Source of the DNA: Actinomycetes bacterium
GTDB taxonomy: Bacteria > Actinomycetota > Acidimicrobiia > Acidimicrobiales > Acidimicrobiaceae
Reading direction: 5' to 3'
Assembly (NCBI GenBank): GCA_021799035.1
Contig: JAJZBG010000004.1
Span: forward strand, 31,376 to 95,375
DNA: 64,000 nucleotides
Shown in pieces: positions 19,822 through 30,254 of the stretch. The notes beneath the pieces are model-generated. The model was not told where the DNA came from. It did no database searches and worked only from the letters and a program-made list of their open reading frames with translations. How positions within the stretch are numbered: position 1 is the stretch's first letter; every line of letters starts with the position of its first letter. A program made the translations under genes and the position numbers.

Positions 19822-21396
19822 CTAGAACAGCAATACCGCTCGGTTGGCCACGCTGACAAGTGGCCCGGCCCAGATGCCAAGACCGACCGTTATTACCACT
19901 GCAACGGCAATCACGACTGCAGCCGCATCCACCTTCGTCTTGACCTTCACGTCCTCTTTCACCAGGACAGCCGTGCCACCGCCGTATTCCCCTTCCTCCA
20001 GGCCGGCCTGAGCCTCATCCTCAGACCCTGCGGCCCTGAATGGAAGCAACGCCATTCGAAGATAGAAGAACACCGCTATGGCTGCCGAGATCATTGCCAC
20101 AAGCGCGACTGGGTAGTGTCGCGAACTGACCGCGGCGAGTACCACGTTGAACTTGGCGAGGAAGCCCGTTGTGAAGGGAGCGCCAGCCTGGGCAAGGATA
20201 AGCGCAACAAAGGAAAAGGTCAGGAATGGCGACTTCTTGGCGAGGCCGCGAAGATCGTCAAGCTGGAGTCCCCTCTTGCCTAAAAGCCTCTCCATTGCTC
20301 CGATAGTGGCAAATGCGCCAACGATAACGACCGAGTATGTGATCAAGAAGTAAAGCGAAGCTCCAATGCCCCTGTTGCTCGCAGCGTAAAGCCCAAGAAG
20401 GATGAAGCCCGCCTGGTTAATGGAAGAATAGGCCAGCGTCCGTTTGATGTCCCGCTGGACGACTGCCAGTATCGCACCAACAAGCATTGTAAGCACCGCG
20501 AGAGTCCCTACAACTGGGACCCAGTCGCTCTGGTTGGTGATGAGCCCGGAAAAAAAGACCCTCAGCAGTGCAGCAAAGCCCGCCGCCTTGGCCGTGGCCG
20601 CCATATAACCAGTGACAGGACTTGGCGCGCCTTGATAAACGTCAGGCGCCCAGAAGTGAAACGGCACCGCAGAGATTTTGAAACCAAGGCCAACGAGCAG
20701 CATCCCCATGCCAGCCAGCAAGACGCCGTTGGATTTGATCAAGTTGTTGGCGAGGAATGTGAAGATCTGCCCGATATTCGTGGTTCCAGTTGCTCCGTAT
20801 ATCAATGCAACGCCATACAGGAATACTGCAGACGAAAATCCTCCAAGCATGAAGTACTTGATCGACGACTCCCGTCCCCTGTCGCTTCCAGATTCGATGG
20901 CGACAAGAACATAAAGGGAGATTGAAAGGATCTCCAGACCCAAGAACAGCACGATCAAATCCAGGGCAGAAGCCATCAGCATGGCGCCGGAAGTCGATAG
21001 CAGCACAAGAACCACAAACTCTGGAATTCTTCCCTTGTTCAGATCCATCAGATCTTGGCCCAGGAGAATGGTCAGAAGCGCAACTATGGAGAACAGCACG
21101 AAGAAAAAGATTGCGAACTTGTCCAGCGCCACTGCACCAGCAAGCACCGCCTTGTTGGCGTTCTGGCCTCCTGATCTGAACGCCAAGTAGATTGAATCCA
21201 CGAGGCTGACAATCGCCACGACAGAGCCGAGCGCTACCGACGTCGCCTTTGAAAGGTGCTTTGTGACCAGCGAGCTGACCAGCAGGACGACCACGGCTCC
21301 AACGATCATGATCAGCTCCGGCGCAATCGCCGAATACTCGATCGGCGGCAGCTTGATTGGTGTTGAAGATGCTACCTGAGCAATGAGAAACGACAT
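19822..21396 (-). CDS. nuoN: NADH-quinone oxidoreductase subunit N
   Basis: The ND2-like antiporter subunit of the complex I membrane arm, which carries one of the four proton channels. It has 524 residues with about 14 spans. The ATG at 21394-21396 is chosen because it follows the nuoM stop by four bases; an open stretch 27 codons further upstream would overlap nuoM. Channel residues can be seen in LELEILSISLYVLVA-type text and KISAVPFHFWAPDVYQGAPSPVTGYMA, followed by the broken-helix region. It is the last gene of the nuo operon, 15 bp from the convergent MprF-like gene, with no obvious terminator between. Confidence 0.96.
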   Translation of the reverse strand: MSFLIAQVASSTPIKLPPIEYSAIAPELIMIVGAVVVLLVSSLVTKHLSKATSVALGSVVAIVSLVDSIYLAFRSGGQNANKAVLAGAVALDKFAIFFFVLFSIVALLTILLGQDLMDLNKGRIPEFVVLVLLSTSGAMLMASALDLIVLFLGLEILSISLYVLVAIESGSDRGRESSIKYFMLGGFSSAVFLYGVALIYGATGTTNIGQIFTFLANNLIKSNGVLLAGMGMLLVGLGFKISAVPFHFWAPDVYQGAPSPVTGYMAATAKAAGFAALLRVFFSGLITNQSDWVPVVGTLAVLTMLVGAILAVVQRDIKRTLAYSSINQAGFILLGLYAASNRGIGASLYFLITYSVVIVGAFATIGAMERLLGKRGLQLDDLRGLAKKSPFLTFSFVALILAQAGAPFTTGFLAKFNVVLAAVSSRHYPVALVAMISAAIAVFFYLRMALLPFRAAGSEDEAQAGLEEGEYGGGTAVLVKEDVKVKTKVDAAAVVIAVAVVITVGLGIWAGPLVSVANRAVLLF

Positions 21397-21400
21397 CGAC

Positions 21401-22921
21401 CTAACCCTTTGACTGAGCGCTGTAGTTGGCGGAAGAAGGATAAGTTGGGGCGTGTGCCACCTTTGTGACGAGTGCATTCACAGTGGGATTGACTCGGTCC
21501 AGCATTGGCTTGGGGTATATCCCCAAGAAGATGATCAGTGCAACTAGCGGAATCACCAGTGCCAGCTCACCCTTGGTGATCTCTTTGAAGCCCTCCTTGG
21601 AGACCTCCTCTGATTGCTTTCCGTGGAACATCCTCTGGTAAGCCCACAGCATGTAGATTGCGCTCAGCACAACTCCGCTAGCGCCAACCACTGCCCACCA
21701 TCTATGAGTTACAAAGGTTCCAACCAGAATGAGGAACTCTCCTACGAAGCCGCTCAGACCTGGTAGACCCACGGACGCCATTACCACAATTGTTGCAATC
21801 CCTGCCATGAGCGGAGCCGTCTTCTGGAGTCCCCCCAGCCCTTCGAACCCCATTTTCTTGCGCCTCTCGTAGATGAAACCTATGACAAGTAGAAGGGCAG
21901 CGGTGTAGATACCGTGGTTGAACATCTGGACCACCGCTCCACTGACCCCTTGAGGAGTAAGGGCGAACAAGCCGAGCACGATAAAGCCGACGTGGGAAAT
22001 TGATGAGAAGGCCACGAACCGCCGCATGTGCGAAGCGGTTGCAGCGACAATCGCGCCATAAATGATTCCAGCGACACCCAAGGTCAAAAGTACCGGAGCG
22101 AGGATGTGTGCCGCCCGCGGGAAGAGTTCCAGATCGAAGCGGATCATGCCGTATATCCCAAGCTTCGCCATTACCGATGCGATGATCACAACCGGACCCA
22201 AAGGCGACTCTCCATAGGTATCGGGCGACCAAGTATGCAGCGGGAAAAGGGGAGCCTTGATGGCGAAGGCGATTGTGAAAGCAATCAGCAGCCACTCCTG
22301 CGCAGTATTGGAAAGATGCGTAGAATTCGCAAGGGTTACAAGGTCAAATGTCGTGTGCCCCGTCTGCGCTTCATGAATGAAGACCAAGGCAAGTATGCCC
22401 ACCAGAAGAAATGCCGAACCGAAGAATGTGTATACGAAAAATTTCACCGCGGCAAAGCCGGACCTGCTGTACCCCCACCTTGCAATCAAGAAGTAAGCCG
22501 GGATCAATGTCAGCTCAAACATCAGAAAGAATCCGAACAGATCCAGGGAGAGAAAGCTGCCGATGAGGGAGGCTTCAAGAAGAAGCATCCAAGCTCCGTA
22601 CGAGCCAAGCGAGCGTGACTCTTTGGAACCGTACAATGCGATCGGAAACAGGATCGCCGTGAGAAGCACAAGGAAGAGCGAGATGCCGTCGACACCCAGT
22701 TTCCAAGATATTCCGAAAGACGGCACCCATGTAAGGCTCGAGACTCCTTGAAAGCCGGTGATGGCCGTGTTGAATTGGACCAGCACAATGACTGCGAGCA
22801 CGAAGGTCACCAAGGCCGCCACCTTGGCAGCCGTGAGCGCTGCCTTTTTCGAACCGATCAACGCTGCGACTATTGCGCCCACGACCGGAACAAAGACCAG
22901 AAGGTTCAAAAGTGTACTCAA
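21401..22921 (-). CDS. nuoM: NADH-quinone oxidoreductase subunit M
   Basis: The ND4-like antiporter subunit of complex I, 506 residues. The conserved channel Glu lies in LFGFFLMFELTLIPAYFLIARWG, and the Lys and broken helix in AIKAPLFPLHTWSPDTYGESPLGPVVI. The next His/Lys region is ASHMRRFVAFSSISHVGFI. The length is normal. It follows nuoL after 47 bp. Confidence 0.97.
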   Translation of the reverse strand: MSTLLNLLVFVPVVGAIVAALIGSKKAALTAAKVAALVTFVLAVIVLVQFNTAITGFQGVSSLTWVPSFGISWKLGVDGISLFLVLLTAILFPIALYGSKESRSLGSYGAWMLLLEASLIGSFLSLDLFGFFLMFELTLIPAYFLIARWGYSRSGFAAVKFFVYTFFGSAFLLVGILALVFIHEAQTGHTTFDLVTLANSTHLSNTAQEWLLIAFTIAFAIKAPLFPLHTWSPDTYGESPLGPVVIIASVMAKLGIYGMIRFDLELFPRAAHILAPVLLTLGVAGIIYGAIVAATASHMRRFVAFSSISHVGFIVLGLFALTPQGVSGAVVQMFNHGIYTAALLLVIGFIYERRKKMGFEGLGGLQKTAPLMAGIATIVVMASVGLPGLSGFVGEFLILVGTFVTHRWWAVVGASGVVLSAIYMLWAYQRMFHGKQSEEVSKEGFKEITKGELALVIPLVALIIFLGIYPKPMLDRVNPTVNALVTKVAHAPTYPSSANYSAQSKG

Positions 22922-22968
22922 ATCAATGCCTTCCCAGAAATAGACCCCTTCACGACCCCTTGTTTCAT

Positions 22969-24843
22969 TTAGGCACCCACCCTTGTCAGGAAGTAACCAA
23001 GGATCAACAGGGCACCGACGCTTATATAGAGGGCGTAGTTGCGGATATACCCGCTCTGAACCTTTCGAACATATTTTCCAACTAGGCCGACCAGCGATGC
23101 CACTGACATAGTTGCCCCATCTACAACCTTCACCTCTATGACAGTGCTAAAGAACTGAGACAATCGCGTTGACGATCGGGAAATCGCGCGATCGTAAAAG
23201 CGGTCTATGCCCCACCCGGCAGCGAGAAAGGCCGGCTCGGCCGCAGGACGAGATGCACTCTTGATCCACAGGGAGCTCGCTATGGCAATACCAATAGCTG
23301 CAAGGACTCCGTCGGTGGCACCGAGCACAAACCTGGTGGCGCTCGAAATCGTTGAAGGAGCAAGCGAGTGTGCAAACACCGGCGTTAGCCAGTCCTCGAG
23401 GAATCTGAGGTGCGAGATAGGCAGATCGAGGGCACCTCCGAAAGCAGACAGAATGGCAAGGATATAAAGGGGAACCGTCATAACCTTGGGCGACTCATGC
23501 ACTTTGACCGCCGGATCAAAGCGCTGCTTCCCAAAGAAGACCAGGTAGACCTCGCGACCCATGTAGTAGGCCGTAAGTATGGCCGACACCGCGCCTATCA
23601 CCCAAAGGATCACGGACTTCTCGTAAGCTCCGGCGAGGACATCCCCCTTTGAAAAGAACCCCGAAAAAGGAGGAAAACCGGCGATAGAAAGCCAGGCGAC
23701 AATGAAAGTAACCGCAGTCACCGGCATGAACTTCCTCAGCGCACCCATCCTCTTTATGTTCTGTTCGTCGTGCATGCCATGTATGACCGAACCGGCGCCA
23801 AGGAAAAGAAGGGCCTTGTAAAAGGCGTGGGTTACCATCAAGAAGATGGCCGCAATATACTGCCCGGTGCCGATACCCAAGAACATGTAGCCGAGCTGCG
23901 AAACGGTGGAATATGCCAGAACCTTCTTGATGTCGGTCTGGGACGTAGCCGCCATTGCGGCTACAAAAGCTGTGATCGCACCTACATACGCGACAATCGT
24001 GCCGACTCCCGCTGTTAGATGTAGGATCGGAGCGATCCTGGCCATTAGGTAGACACCCGCGGTAACCATTGTTGCGGCATGGATAAGCGCTGAAACCGGC
24101 GTCGGACCTTCCATGGCATCAACGAGCCACACGAACAGTGGGAGCTGGGCTGACTTTCCAATGGCACCAACAAAAAACAAGAGCGCAATCGCCACAACCG
24201 TTCCGTGGCTCAAGTTACCCACTCCGCTAAATACTTGGCTGTAGGAGAGTGTGCCTAGGTAGTTGAAGAGCAGAAACACTGCCATCAAGTAACCGAAATC
24301 GCCGATCCTGTTGACTATGAAAGCCTTTTTGCCTGCCGCAGCAGCTGTGGGCCTTTCGAACCAGAACGCGATCAGCCAGTAGGAGGTGGCACCCACACCC
24401 TCCCATCCGAGGAACGTAAAGACGAAGTTGCCGGAAAGAACCAGCACCAGCATTGCAAAGACGAAGAGGTTGAGATATATGAAGAAGGTGCTGAACCTCT
24501 CATCGTGACCCATGTAGCCAATGGAGTAGAAGTGAATCAATGCAGATATTCCTGTGACAAAAAGAACCATCGTCACAGATAGCGGGTCCACGTAGGCGCC
24601 GAAGTTCAGGTGAAGGTTTCCCGCTGAAATCCAGTTGAAGAGCGTATAGTTGAACACTCTCTGATTGGATGCTTTGCTTAAAAGCCCTAACCAGGTGATA
24701 ACGGCCAAGACGAATGAGGCAGCTACGAAAAGACTGGCAATTACACCCGCCAAGGGCCGTTTCAACTTCTTCCCAAAGGCCATATTGAAGACAGCGCCCG
24801 CCAAGGGCAACAACATCAATGTGAAAACCACCGTGCTATTCAA
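22969..24843 (-). CDS. nuoL: NADH-quinone oxidoreductase subunit L
   Basis: The ND5-like antiporter subunit, 624 residues. It ends with the long lateral helix and last anchor span that brace the membrane arm (about residues 500-620). Typical text includes NFVFTFLGWEGVGATSYWLI, SAQLPLFVWLVDAMEGPTPVSALIHAATMVTAGVY and KKVLAYSTVSQLGYMFLG. All channel Lys/Glu/His residues expected by eye are present. The start is two bases from the nuoK stop. Confidence 0.97.
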   Translation of the reverse strand: MNSTVVFTLMLLPLAGAVFNMAFGKKLKRPLAGVIASLFVAASFVLAVITWLGLLSKASNQRVFNYTLFNWISAGNLHLNFGAYVDPLSVTMVLFVTGISALIHFYSIGYMGHDERFSTFFIYLNLFVFAMLVLVLSGNFVFTFLGWEGVGATSYWLIAFWFERPTAAAAGKKAFIVNRIGDFGYLMAVFLLFNYLGTLSYSQVFSGVGNLSHGTVVAIALLFFVGAIGKSAQLPLFVWLVDAMEGPTPVSALIHAATMVTAGVYLMARIAPILHLTAGVGTIVAYVGAITAFVAAMAATSQTDIKKVLAYSTVSQLGYMFLGIGTGQYIAAIFLMVTHAFYKALLFLGAGSVIHGMHDEQNIKRMGALRKFMPVTAVTFIVAWLSIAGFPPFSGFFSKGDVLAGAYEKSVILWVIGAVSAILTAYYMGREVYLVFFGKQRFDPAVKVHESPKVMTVPLYILAILSAFGGALDLPISHLRFLEDWLTPVFAHSLAPSTISSATRFVLGATDGVLAAIGIAIASSLWIKSASRPAAEPAFLAAGWGIDRFYDRAISRSSTRLSQFFSTVIEVKVVDGATMSVASLVGLVGKYVRKVQSGYIRNYALYISVGALLILGYFLTRVGA

Positions 24844-24845
24844 TC

Positions 24846-25151
24846 TCAGCCCCTAAATATCGAGAGATCGTCTGCGGTAGCAGAACTCCTGCGTCGGAAG
24901 ATGGCCATTATGATTCCAAGGCCAACCACAACCTCGGCAGCCGCTACAACCAAGACGAAAAAGACCATCGTCTGACCGCCAATGTCACCCAGCATTCGGG
25001 AAAACGTCACAAAAGTCAAATTGACCGCATTCAGCATCAGTTCCAAGCTCATGAACATGATGAGGACGTTTCTTCGCGTGAAGAACCCGAGTGCACCCAG
25101 AGAAAATAGAAGTGCGGACAGAATCAAATACCAGCTTCCAGGTACCGTCAT
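24846..25151 (-). CDS. nuoK: NADH-quinone oxidoreductase subunit K
   Basis: The ND4L-like subunit, 101 residues with three spans. The two conserved membrane Glu residues are present in [15 protein letters not shown] and [13 protein letters not shown]. The end of nuoJ overlaps its start by four bases. Confidence 0.97.
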   Translation of the reverse strand: MTVPGSWYLILSALLFSLGALGFFTRRNVLIMFMSLELMLNAVNLTFVTFSRMLGDIGGQTMVFFVLVVAAAEVVVGLGIIMAIFRRRSSATADDLSIFRG

Positions 25152-25747
25152 TTCATCTCACTTTCGGCCTCAAGCTCAATTGCCTGTCCTTCCCCAACTG
25201 TCCTCTCCTCAGAGCGCCTAACCAGCACTACGGCCCCTACAACCGCAATTATCAGAAGCACTGAAGTGGCTTCGAACGGAAGAAGATAGGTGGTGAATAT
25301 TGTCCGGGCAATCTGCTCAACATTTGTGATTGGAGAAGTTGTCGAGAGCACAGTTGCCTTTGCCCCCGTAGCCCAGTTCCCTCGCGAAAGAGTGAGAATC
25401 TCGACAAAGATAATCAAGACCGCCAAAAACGCCAGCGGCCTCTGACCGCGCAGCCGATCCTTGCCCAAGTATTCCTTCTTGTCTACGCCCAAGAGCATTA
25501 TGACAAACAGGAACAGAACCACTATTGCACCTGCATATACAATCACCTGAACAGCTGCAAGGAACTGAGCATCTTGCTCGATGAACAGGATCGCGATTGC
25601 AAACAGGGTCATGATCATTGAAAGCGCAGAGTGCACCGGGTTCCTCATGAACACGACACCAAGAGCTCCCAAGACCACCGCACAGCCAGCTATCAAAAAT
25701 GTGATGAGGTCGGGCAGCGCTATCTGTGTCGCCAGCAAGTCGATCAT
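25148..25747 (-). CDS. nuoJ: NADH-quinone oxidoreductase subunit J
   Basis: The ND6-like subunit, 199 residues with five spans. Markers are [21 protein letters not shown] and [20 protein letters not shown], the latter containing the pi-bulge helix that moves during coupling. A hydrophilic C-terminal tail of about 25 residues ([19 protein letters not shown]) follows. It overlaps nuoI and nuoK by four bases each, a sign of tight translational coupling. Confidence 0.97.
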   Translation of the reverse strand: MIDLLATQIALPDLITFLIAGCAVVLGALGVVFMRNPVHSALSMIMTLFAIAILFIEQDAQFLAAVQVIVYAGAIVVLFLFVIMLLGVDKKEYLGKDRLRGQRPLAFLAVLIIFVEILTLSRGNWATGAKATVLSTTSPITNVEQIARTIFTTYLLPFEATSVLLIIAVVGAVVLVRRSEERTVGEGQAIELEAESEMK

Positions 25748-26427
25748 CTAGCCTTACCCCCGTGACGCTTGGATATCCGGTCTGCATCAATCTTGCGGAC
25801 CATGTATCTCGGAGCAGCTTCCTCGGGGCTTATTCCGGACTGTCCAGCCTCCGGTTTGCGCACCCCTTCTCCCAGTTCACCAGACCAGTGCACCATGCCT
25901 TCGAACTCCTTGGAACCCTGAGGAGAAGTAGCCCTCATCCAGCCTGACGTCTGCTCGTCATCTCCGACGCGCCAGTCTTCCCATGGAAGTCGCTTCGGCG
26001 TGCCATCGTTGTTCACCACGAGCTCCTTCTTGGTGTAGATCGCTTCGCGCCGTGACGTGAAAGAGAACTCCAGGATCTTTGACTCGGTGATCGCTTCGGT
26101 AGGGCACGCCTCTACGCAAAGGTCGCAGTGTATGCAACGGAGGAAGTTGATTTCATAGACGTAGCCGTACCTCTCTCCAGGAGAGACTGGCGCGTCCGGA
26201 GGATTGTCCTTTCCTCTCACGTAGATGCATCCGACAGGGCACACACCAGCGCACAGTTCACATCCGATGCACTTCTCGCTCCCGTCCTCGTAACGGTTGA
26301 GAACGTGGCGACCATGAAAGCGTGGAGGCTTCTTCCTCTTCTCCTCCGGGTACTGCTTGGTGACTCGAGGCTGAACGACCTGCTCTATCGTGACTTTGAA
26401 ACCCTTCAGACCATCAAATACAGCCAT
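25744..26427 (-). CDS. nuoI: NADH-quinone oxidoreductase subunit I
   Basis: A ferredoxin-like subunit carrying clusters N6a and N6b, 227 residues. The two [4Fe-4S] motifs are CIGCELCAGVCPVGCIYV and CIHCDLCVEACPTEAI. They match the CxxCxxCxxxCP pattern, with all eight Cys present. The C-terminal tail of about 70 residues is longer than in E. coli and ends in a basic segment ([11 protein letters not shown]). The gene abuts nuoH without spacing. Confidence 0.97.
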   Translation of the reverse strand: MAVFDGLKGFKVTIEQVVQPRVTKQYPEEKRKKPPRFHGRHVLNRYEDGSEKCIGCELCAGVCPVGCIYVRGKDNPPDAPVSPGERYGYVYEINFLRCIHCDLCVEACPTEAITESKILEFSFTSRREAIYTKKELVVNNDGTPKRLPWEDWRVGDDEQTSGWMRATSPQGSKEFEGMVHWSGELGEGVRKPEAGQSGISPEEAAPRYMVRKIDADRISKRHGGKAR

Positions 26428-27612
26428 CTACTCCACCCCCTTTCCCACAGAACGGCTTCTGCCCAAGCGGAATTGCTCACCAAGATTCCCAATTCCGCTG
26501 GCTCGAGAAAGAAATGCTGCCAGAATCAAAACTATGACGAAGACTGCAAATCCCAAGTAGCTCGATACTTGCATGCCAGCAACGATCAAGAACCACGCGA
26601 GGGAGGCCGGTATCAGGACCTTCCAACCCATAGTCATGAGCTGGTCATAACGGAGACGAGGAAGCGCAGCCCGGACCCATACGTAAAAGTAGAGGAACAC
26701 TCCGGTCTTGACCAAGAACCAGATGATCGGCCAAATCCAACTTGGCCCTATGATGTCCGGGCCGGACGCGCCCCCGAAAAACAGGGTGACTATCACCGCC
26801 GACATCGTAACGGTATTCATGAACTCTGCAAGGAAGAAGAGTGCAAACCTCAGCGAAGAATACTCGGTATGGAATCCGCCTACGAGCTCGGACTCCGCCT
26901 CGACGAGGTCAAATGGCGGCCGGTTCATTTCGGCGGTTATAGCCACCAGAAAGATCAGAAATGGCACCACTCCAAGACGTATCAAGTTCCACTTCGGAAT
27001 AAATCCCAGATAGGTCCCCATCTGGGAAATTATGATGTCCCTGGTCGAGAGCGACCCCGATATCAGAACAACTGCGGCAATTGAGAGCCCCATGGCGGCC
27101 TCATAGGAGATCATCTGAGCCGTTGCGCGCACCCCACCGAGTAGCGGGTACTTGGAACCCGAACTCCAGCCCGCGAGAGTTACGCCGTAGACCGAAATGG
27201 ACGACATCACCAGCAGAAATAGAATTCCCATTGGAGGATCGGCCACCTGGAGCTCGGTCGTGTGGCCGAAGATGTGCACGACGCCTCCAACAGGCACGAT
27301 TGCAAAGACCAAAAATGCGGGAATAACCGACAGATACGGCGCCAACTTGAACACTGCCCTGTCAGCGGACTCAGGAACCAGATCCTCTTTGAAGAACAGC
27401 TTTGTTCCATCGGCAAGTGTCTGGAGAATGCCAAACGGCCCAGCCCTGTTTGGCCCGATTCTGTTCTGCATGTCGGACAAGACCTTGCGTTCGAACCAAA
27501 TCATCAGAAGGACGCTCACGAGCAGAACCGCAAAGGCGACCACCACTTTGACGATGACGATCAGGATTACCGCCAAGGTAATTCCATGTAAAAACAGCGG
27601 GTCAGATCCCAT
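26428..27612 (-). CDS. nuoH: NADH-quinone oxidoreductase subunit H
   Basis: The ND1-like subunit that forms the quinone chamber at the joint between the two arms, 394 residues with eight or nine spans. The conserved text is RIGPNRAGPFGILQTLADGTKLFFKED near the N-terminus and AEMNRPPFDLVEAESELVGGFHTEYSS in the acidic loop. The hydrophilic C-terminus (GEQFRLGRSRSVGKGVE) is lineage-specific. Its start shares one base with the nuoG stop. Confidence 0.97.
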   Translation of the reverse strand: MGSDPLFLHGITLAVILIVIVKVVVAFAVLLVSVLLMIWFERKVLSDMQNRIGPNRAGPFGILQTLADGTKLFFKEDLVPESADRAVFKLAPYLSVIPAFLVFAIVPVGGVVHIFGHTTELQVADPPMGILFLLVMSSISVYGVTLAGWSSGSKYPLLGGVRATAQMISYEAAMGLSIAAVVLISGSLSTRDIIISQMGTYLGFIPKWNLIRLGVVPFLIFLVAITAEMNRPPFDLVEAESELVGGFHTEYSSLRFALFFLAEFMNTVTMSAVIVTLFFGGASGPDIIGPSWIWPIIWFLVKTGVFLYFYVWVRAALPRLRYDQLMTMGWKVLIPASLAWFLIVAGMQVSSYLGFAVFVIVLILAAFLSRASGIGNLGEQFRLGRSRSVGKGVE

Positions 27613-30254
27613 TATGCACGCTCCAACTTGACATAGTTGACAGTCTCATCCGTTCGAACCGGCGAAAACCCTGAAACAGCAAACGATCCACGAGTCAGCT
27701 CGACGGTTCCGCGGCTCACCGCGTCGTCAATCTCAACTTCGAACGAGGCCTCGCCTCCAACCTTGTCGATTATCCGGACCATGTCCCCCGACTCCAAATC
27801 CAGCTGCTTTGCGGTGTGGCTGGATATTCGGCACTTTGCCTCCACGATCAAGCGGGAAAGGTGCGGGCTGTTCTTCAAATGCTCGCCGCGAGAGTAGAGC
27901 TTCTGCACATAGGCAAGATTCAAATAACCAGTCGGCTGTATAGACGGGAGTGGCCAGATCGGTTCCATAAGACCCATTCCGCTGACCGCATTGGGCGGCG
28001 TTCCGACAGGGCTGACTTCCCCGACTTCTTCTTCGCCTTCGACGTATGCCGTCTTGGAGGATGCAAGACCCTGGTTCCAAACCGAGGCTATACCTGGCGT
28101 AGAGACTTGGTCCAGCATTGCTCGAGGCCTGATCGAAAGGGCTGTACCTGAAACAGGCACCAAAACCCCTTCAACGGTAGCCATCTTCGACAACCGAGCC
28201 CATGAAAGCCCCCAGTGAAGCGGCGAAACATCTGCTATCTCATCGAGTATTTCCGAAACTGAGCTGAATCCGAGATCATCACCCAATTCCAGAGCGATTT
28301 CGCTGGCAATTGTCCAGTCTGTCCGGCACACTCCCGGGGGGGTCACCTTCTGGTTAAGGGTGAAGACCCTACCCTCAAGATTCGTAGTGGTTCCGGACTT
28401 CTCTGCAAATGCGGCCGCCGGCAGCACTAGATCGGCCTTCAAAGTTGACCCACTCAGGTACGTATCCACGCTAACAACGAACCCCACCCTGTCCAGAGCG
28501 GAGTCGGCCAACTCTGAGTCGACATAGTCGGCCCTTGGATCAGACCCCACAAGGAAAACCACATCTAGCTCGCCCTGAAGCGCGCCCTTGAACATCTCTT
28601 TGACCCCACGACCAACCTGCGAGGGAAGACGAGTCCACTTTTGGCCTAAAGCAGCCGACGCGTTCTCGAGCAGACTTCTGCCGGGTAGCAGCCGTGGCGC
28701 TGCGCCCAGATCCACACTGCCGGCAAAGTTGGTTGCCCGCAGAGTCACCAGGAACCTCGCCTTCGGCAAGGCTCTGGAGAGTTCGACTGCAAACGCCTCA
28801 ACGACAGATTGATCAACGGCCAGATTCTCGCGACCCAGCAGCACCACGAGACCTTCTCCGTCTGAGCTGACCCCCTGCCGGGAGAAGACGGAAGCTATCT
28901 CAGCAAACTTCGAGTTAGAGCTGACCAACTCTCTCGCAAGTAGTTGAAGCTGGTCAATGCCGACGTTGGCCTTGACTTCGCTGAGCTCATCAAGGGAGCT
29001 GGATCTCGTGCCGATGGTTACAAGCTTCGTCTTGCCCGATCGCACCGCCTCTCGCATCCTGAGAAACAGAACCGGAATCTCCTCTTTAATGTCTCCGGTG
29101 AATGCGAGCACGGCCTTCGCAGTAACAGCCTCGCTTATGGTCGCACGGGGCAGGCCTGCAATTACCTCGCCCCTCAATCCGTCTCCCAGTTGAGAGTCGA
29201 CGTTGTCTGTGCCTATGACGCCTTTTGCCAGTTTGACCCAGGCGTAGATGTCTTCGTTGGTCAGTCTGGAGCCCAGGATGAAGCCGATTCGGTTGGCATC
29301 TCCGCCTGCCTTCGCTCCAGAGACTTTCGAGGCAATCAGTGCCAGCGCGCTTGCCCAAGTTGTTTCAACAAATTCGTCACCTTTGCGCAGCAGAGGTACC
29401 GTAACCCTCTCGTCCGAGTTGATGGCTTCGAATCCGAACCGGCCTTTATCACAGAGCCAGCCATGATTGACTGCGTCTGAGTCGAGACCCAAATACCTGG
29501 TCAGCTCGTTCTGCGACGATTGGACCATAATGCGGCACCCCATCGAACAGGTATTGCAGCTCGATTCGATCTGCGAAAGATCCCAAGGGCGTGCCTTGAA
29601 CCTGTAAGGGGATGCTGTTAGCGCTCCGACTGGACAGATCTGAACCGTGTTGCCCGAGAAATAGGAAGAGAACGGCCTCTCTGGAAATACGTTCACCTCT
29701 GTATGATCGCCTCGCCCGAAGAATTCGATCAAGGCATCTCCGGCAACCACGTCCGCAAATCTTGTGCACCGGTCGCATTGAATGCAGCGCTCACGATCTA
29801 GGTAAACAAGCTCTGAGATGGCTATTGGCTTCTCCCAGTGTCGCTTCTCTTCGATGAACCGGCTTTCCCCTGGGCCATAGGTCAGGGTTTGATCCTGCAG
29901 TGGGCACTCGCCGCCCTTGTCACAGGTTGGACAGTCAAGCGGGTGGTTTATCAGCAGAAACTCGAGCACACCGTCTTGAGCCTTCTGCACCTTTTCGGAT
30001 TCGGTAATTACCTCCATGCCCTCAGTCACGGGCAGGTAGCACGAAGGCTGAAGGGTGAACCCTCTTGGGCCCTTCACTTCGACAAGGCACATCCGGCACA
30101 TTCCGACCTGGGGTAGCCTGTTGTGGAAGCAGAATCGGGGGATGAAGATTCCAGCCTTCTCCGCCGCCTCAATCAGTAGCTCTCCGCTCTTGGCCTGTAT
30201 CTCCTTGCCGTCTACGGAAATGGTAATCAGATTCTGAGAAACGTCAGTGGACAA
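27612..30254 (-). CDS. nuoG: NADH-quinone oxidoreductase subunit G
   Basis: The large iron-sulfur subunit of the peripheral arm, 880 residues. The N-terminal [2Fe-2S] ligands are C42, C53, C56 and C72. HPLDCPTCDKGGECPL supplies N5, and RCIQCDRCTRF with QICPVGALTA supplies N4. The pattern CNTCSMGC then HGWLCDKG (CxxCxxxC and a distant Cys) shows that the extra cluster N7 is kept. The rest is a molybdopterin-oxidoreductase-like fold without cofactor. It overlaps nuoF by 11 bp. Confidence 0.97.
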   Translation of the reverse strand: MSTDVSQNLITISVDGKEIQAKSGELLIEAAEKAGIFIPRFCFHNRLPQVGMCRMCLVEVKGPRGFTLQPSCYLPVTEGMEVITESEKVQKAQDGVLEFLLINHPLDCPTCDKGGECPLQDQTLTYGPGESRFIEEKRHWEKPIAISELVYLDRERCIQCDRCTRFADVVAGDALIEFFGRGDHTEVNVFPERPFSSYFSGNTVQICPVGALTASPYRFKARPWDLSQIESSCNTCSMGCRIMVQSSQNELTRYLGLDSDAVNHGWLCDKGRFGFEAINSDERVTVPLLRKGDEFVETTWASALALIASKVSGAKAGGDANRIGFILGSRLTNEDIYAWVKLAKGVIGTDNVDSQLGDGLRGEVIAGLPRATISEAVTAKAVLAFTGDIKEEIPVLFLRMREAVRSGKTKLVTIGTRSSSLDELSEVKANVGIDQLQLLARELVSSNSKFAEIASVFSRQGVSSDGEGLVVLLGRENLAVDQSVVEAFAVELSRALPKARFLVTLRATNFAGSVDLGAAPRLLPGRSLLENASAALGQKWTRLPSQVGRGVKEMFKGALQGELDVVFLVGSDPRADYVDSELADSALDRVGFVVSVDTYLSGSTLKADLVLPAAAFAEKSGTTTNLEGRVFTLNQKVTPPGVCRTDWTIASEIALELGDDLGFSSVSEILDEIADVSPLHWGLSWARLSKMATVEGVLVPVSGTALSIRPRAMLDQVSTPGIASVWNQGLASSKTAYVEGEEEVGEVSPVGTPPNAVSGMGLMEPIWPLPSIQPTGYLNLAYVQKLYSRGEHLKNSPHLSRLIVEAKCRISSHTAKQLDLESGDMVRIIDKVGGEASFEVEIDDAVSRGTVELTRGSFAVSGFSPVRTDETVNYVKLERA

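Noticed and set aside
26128..27084. 318-residue open frame on the plus strand
   Set aside because: Antisense to nuoI and nuoH, which are certain; low-complexity charged product.
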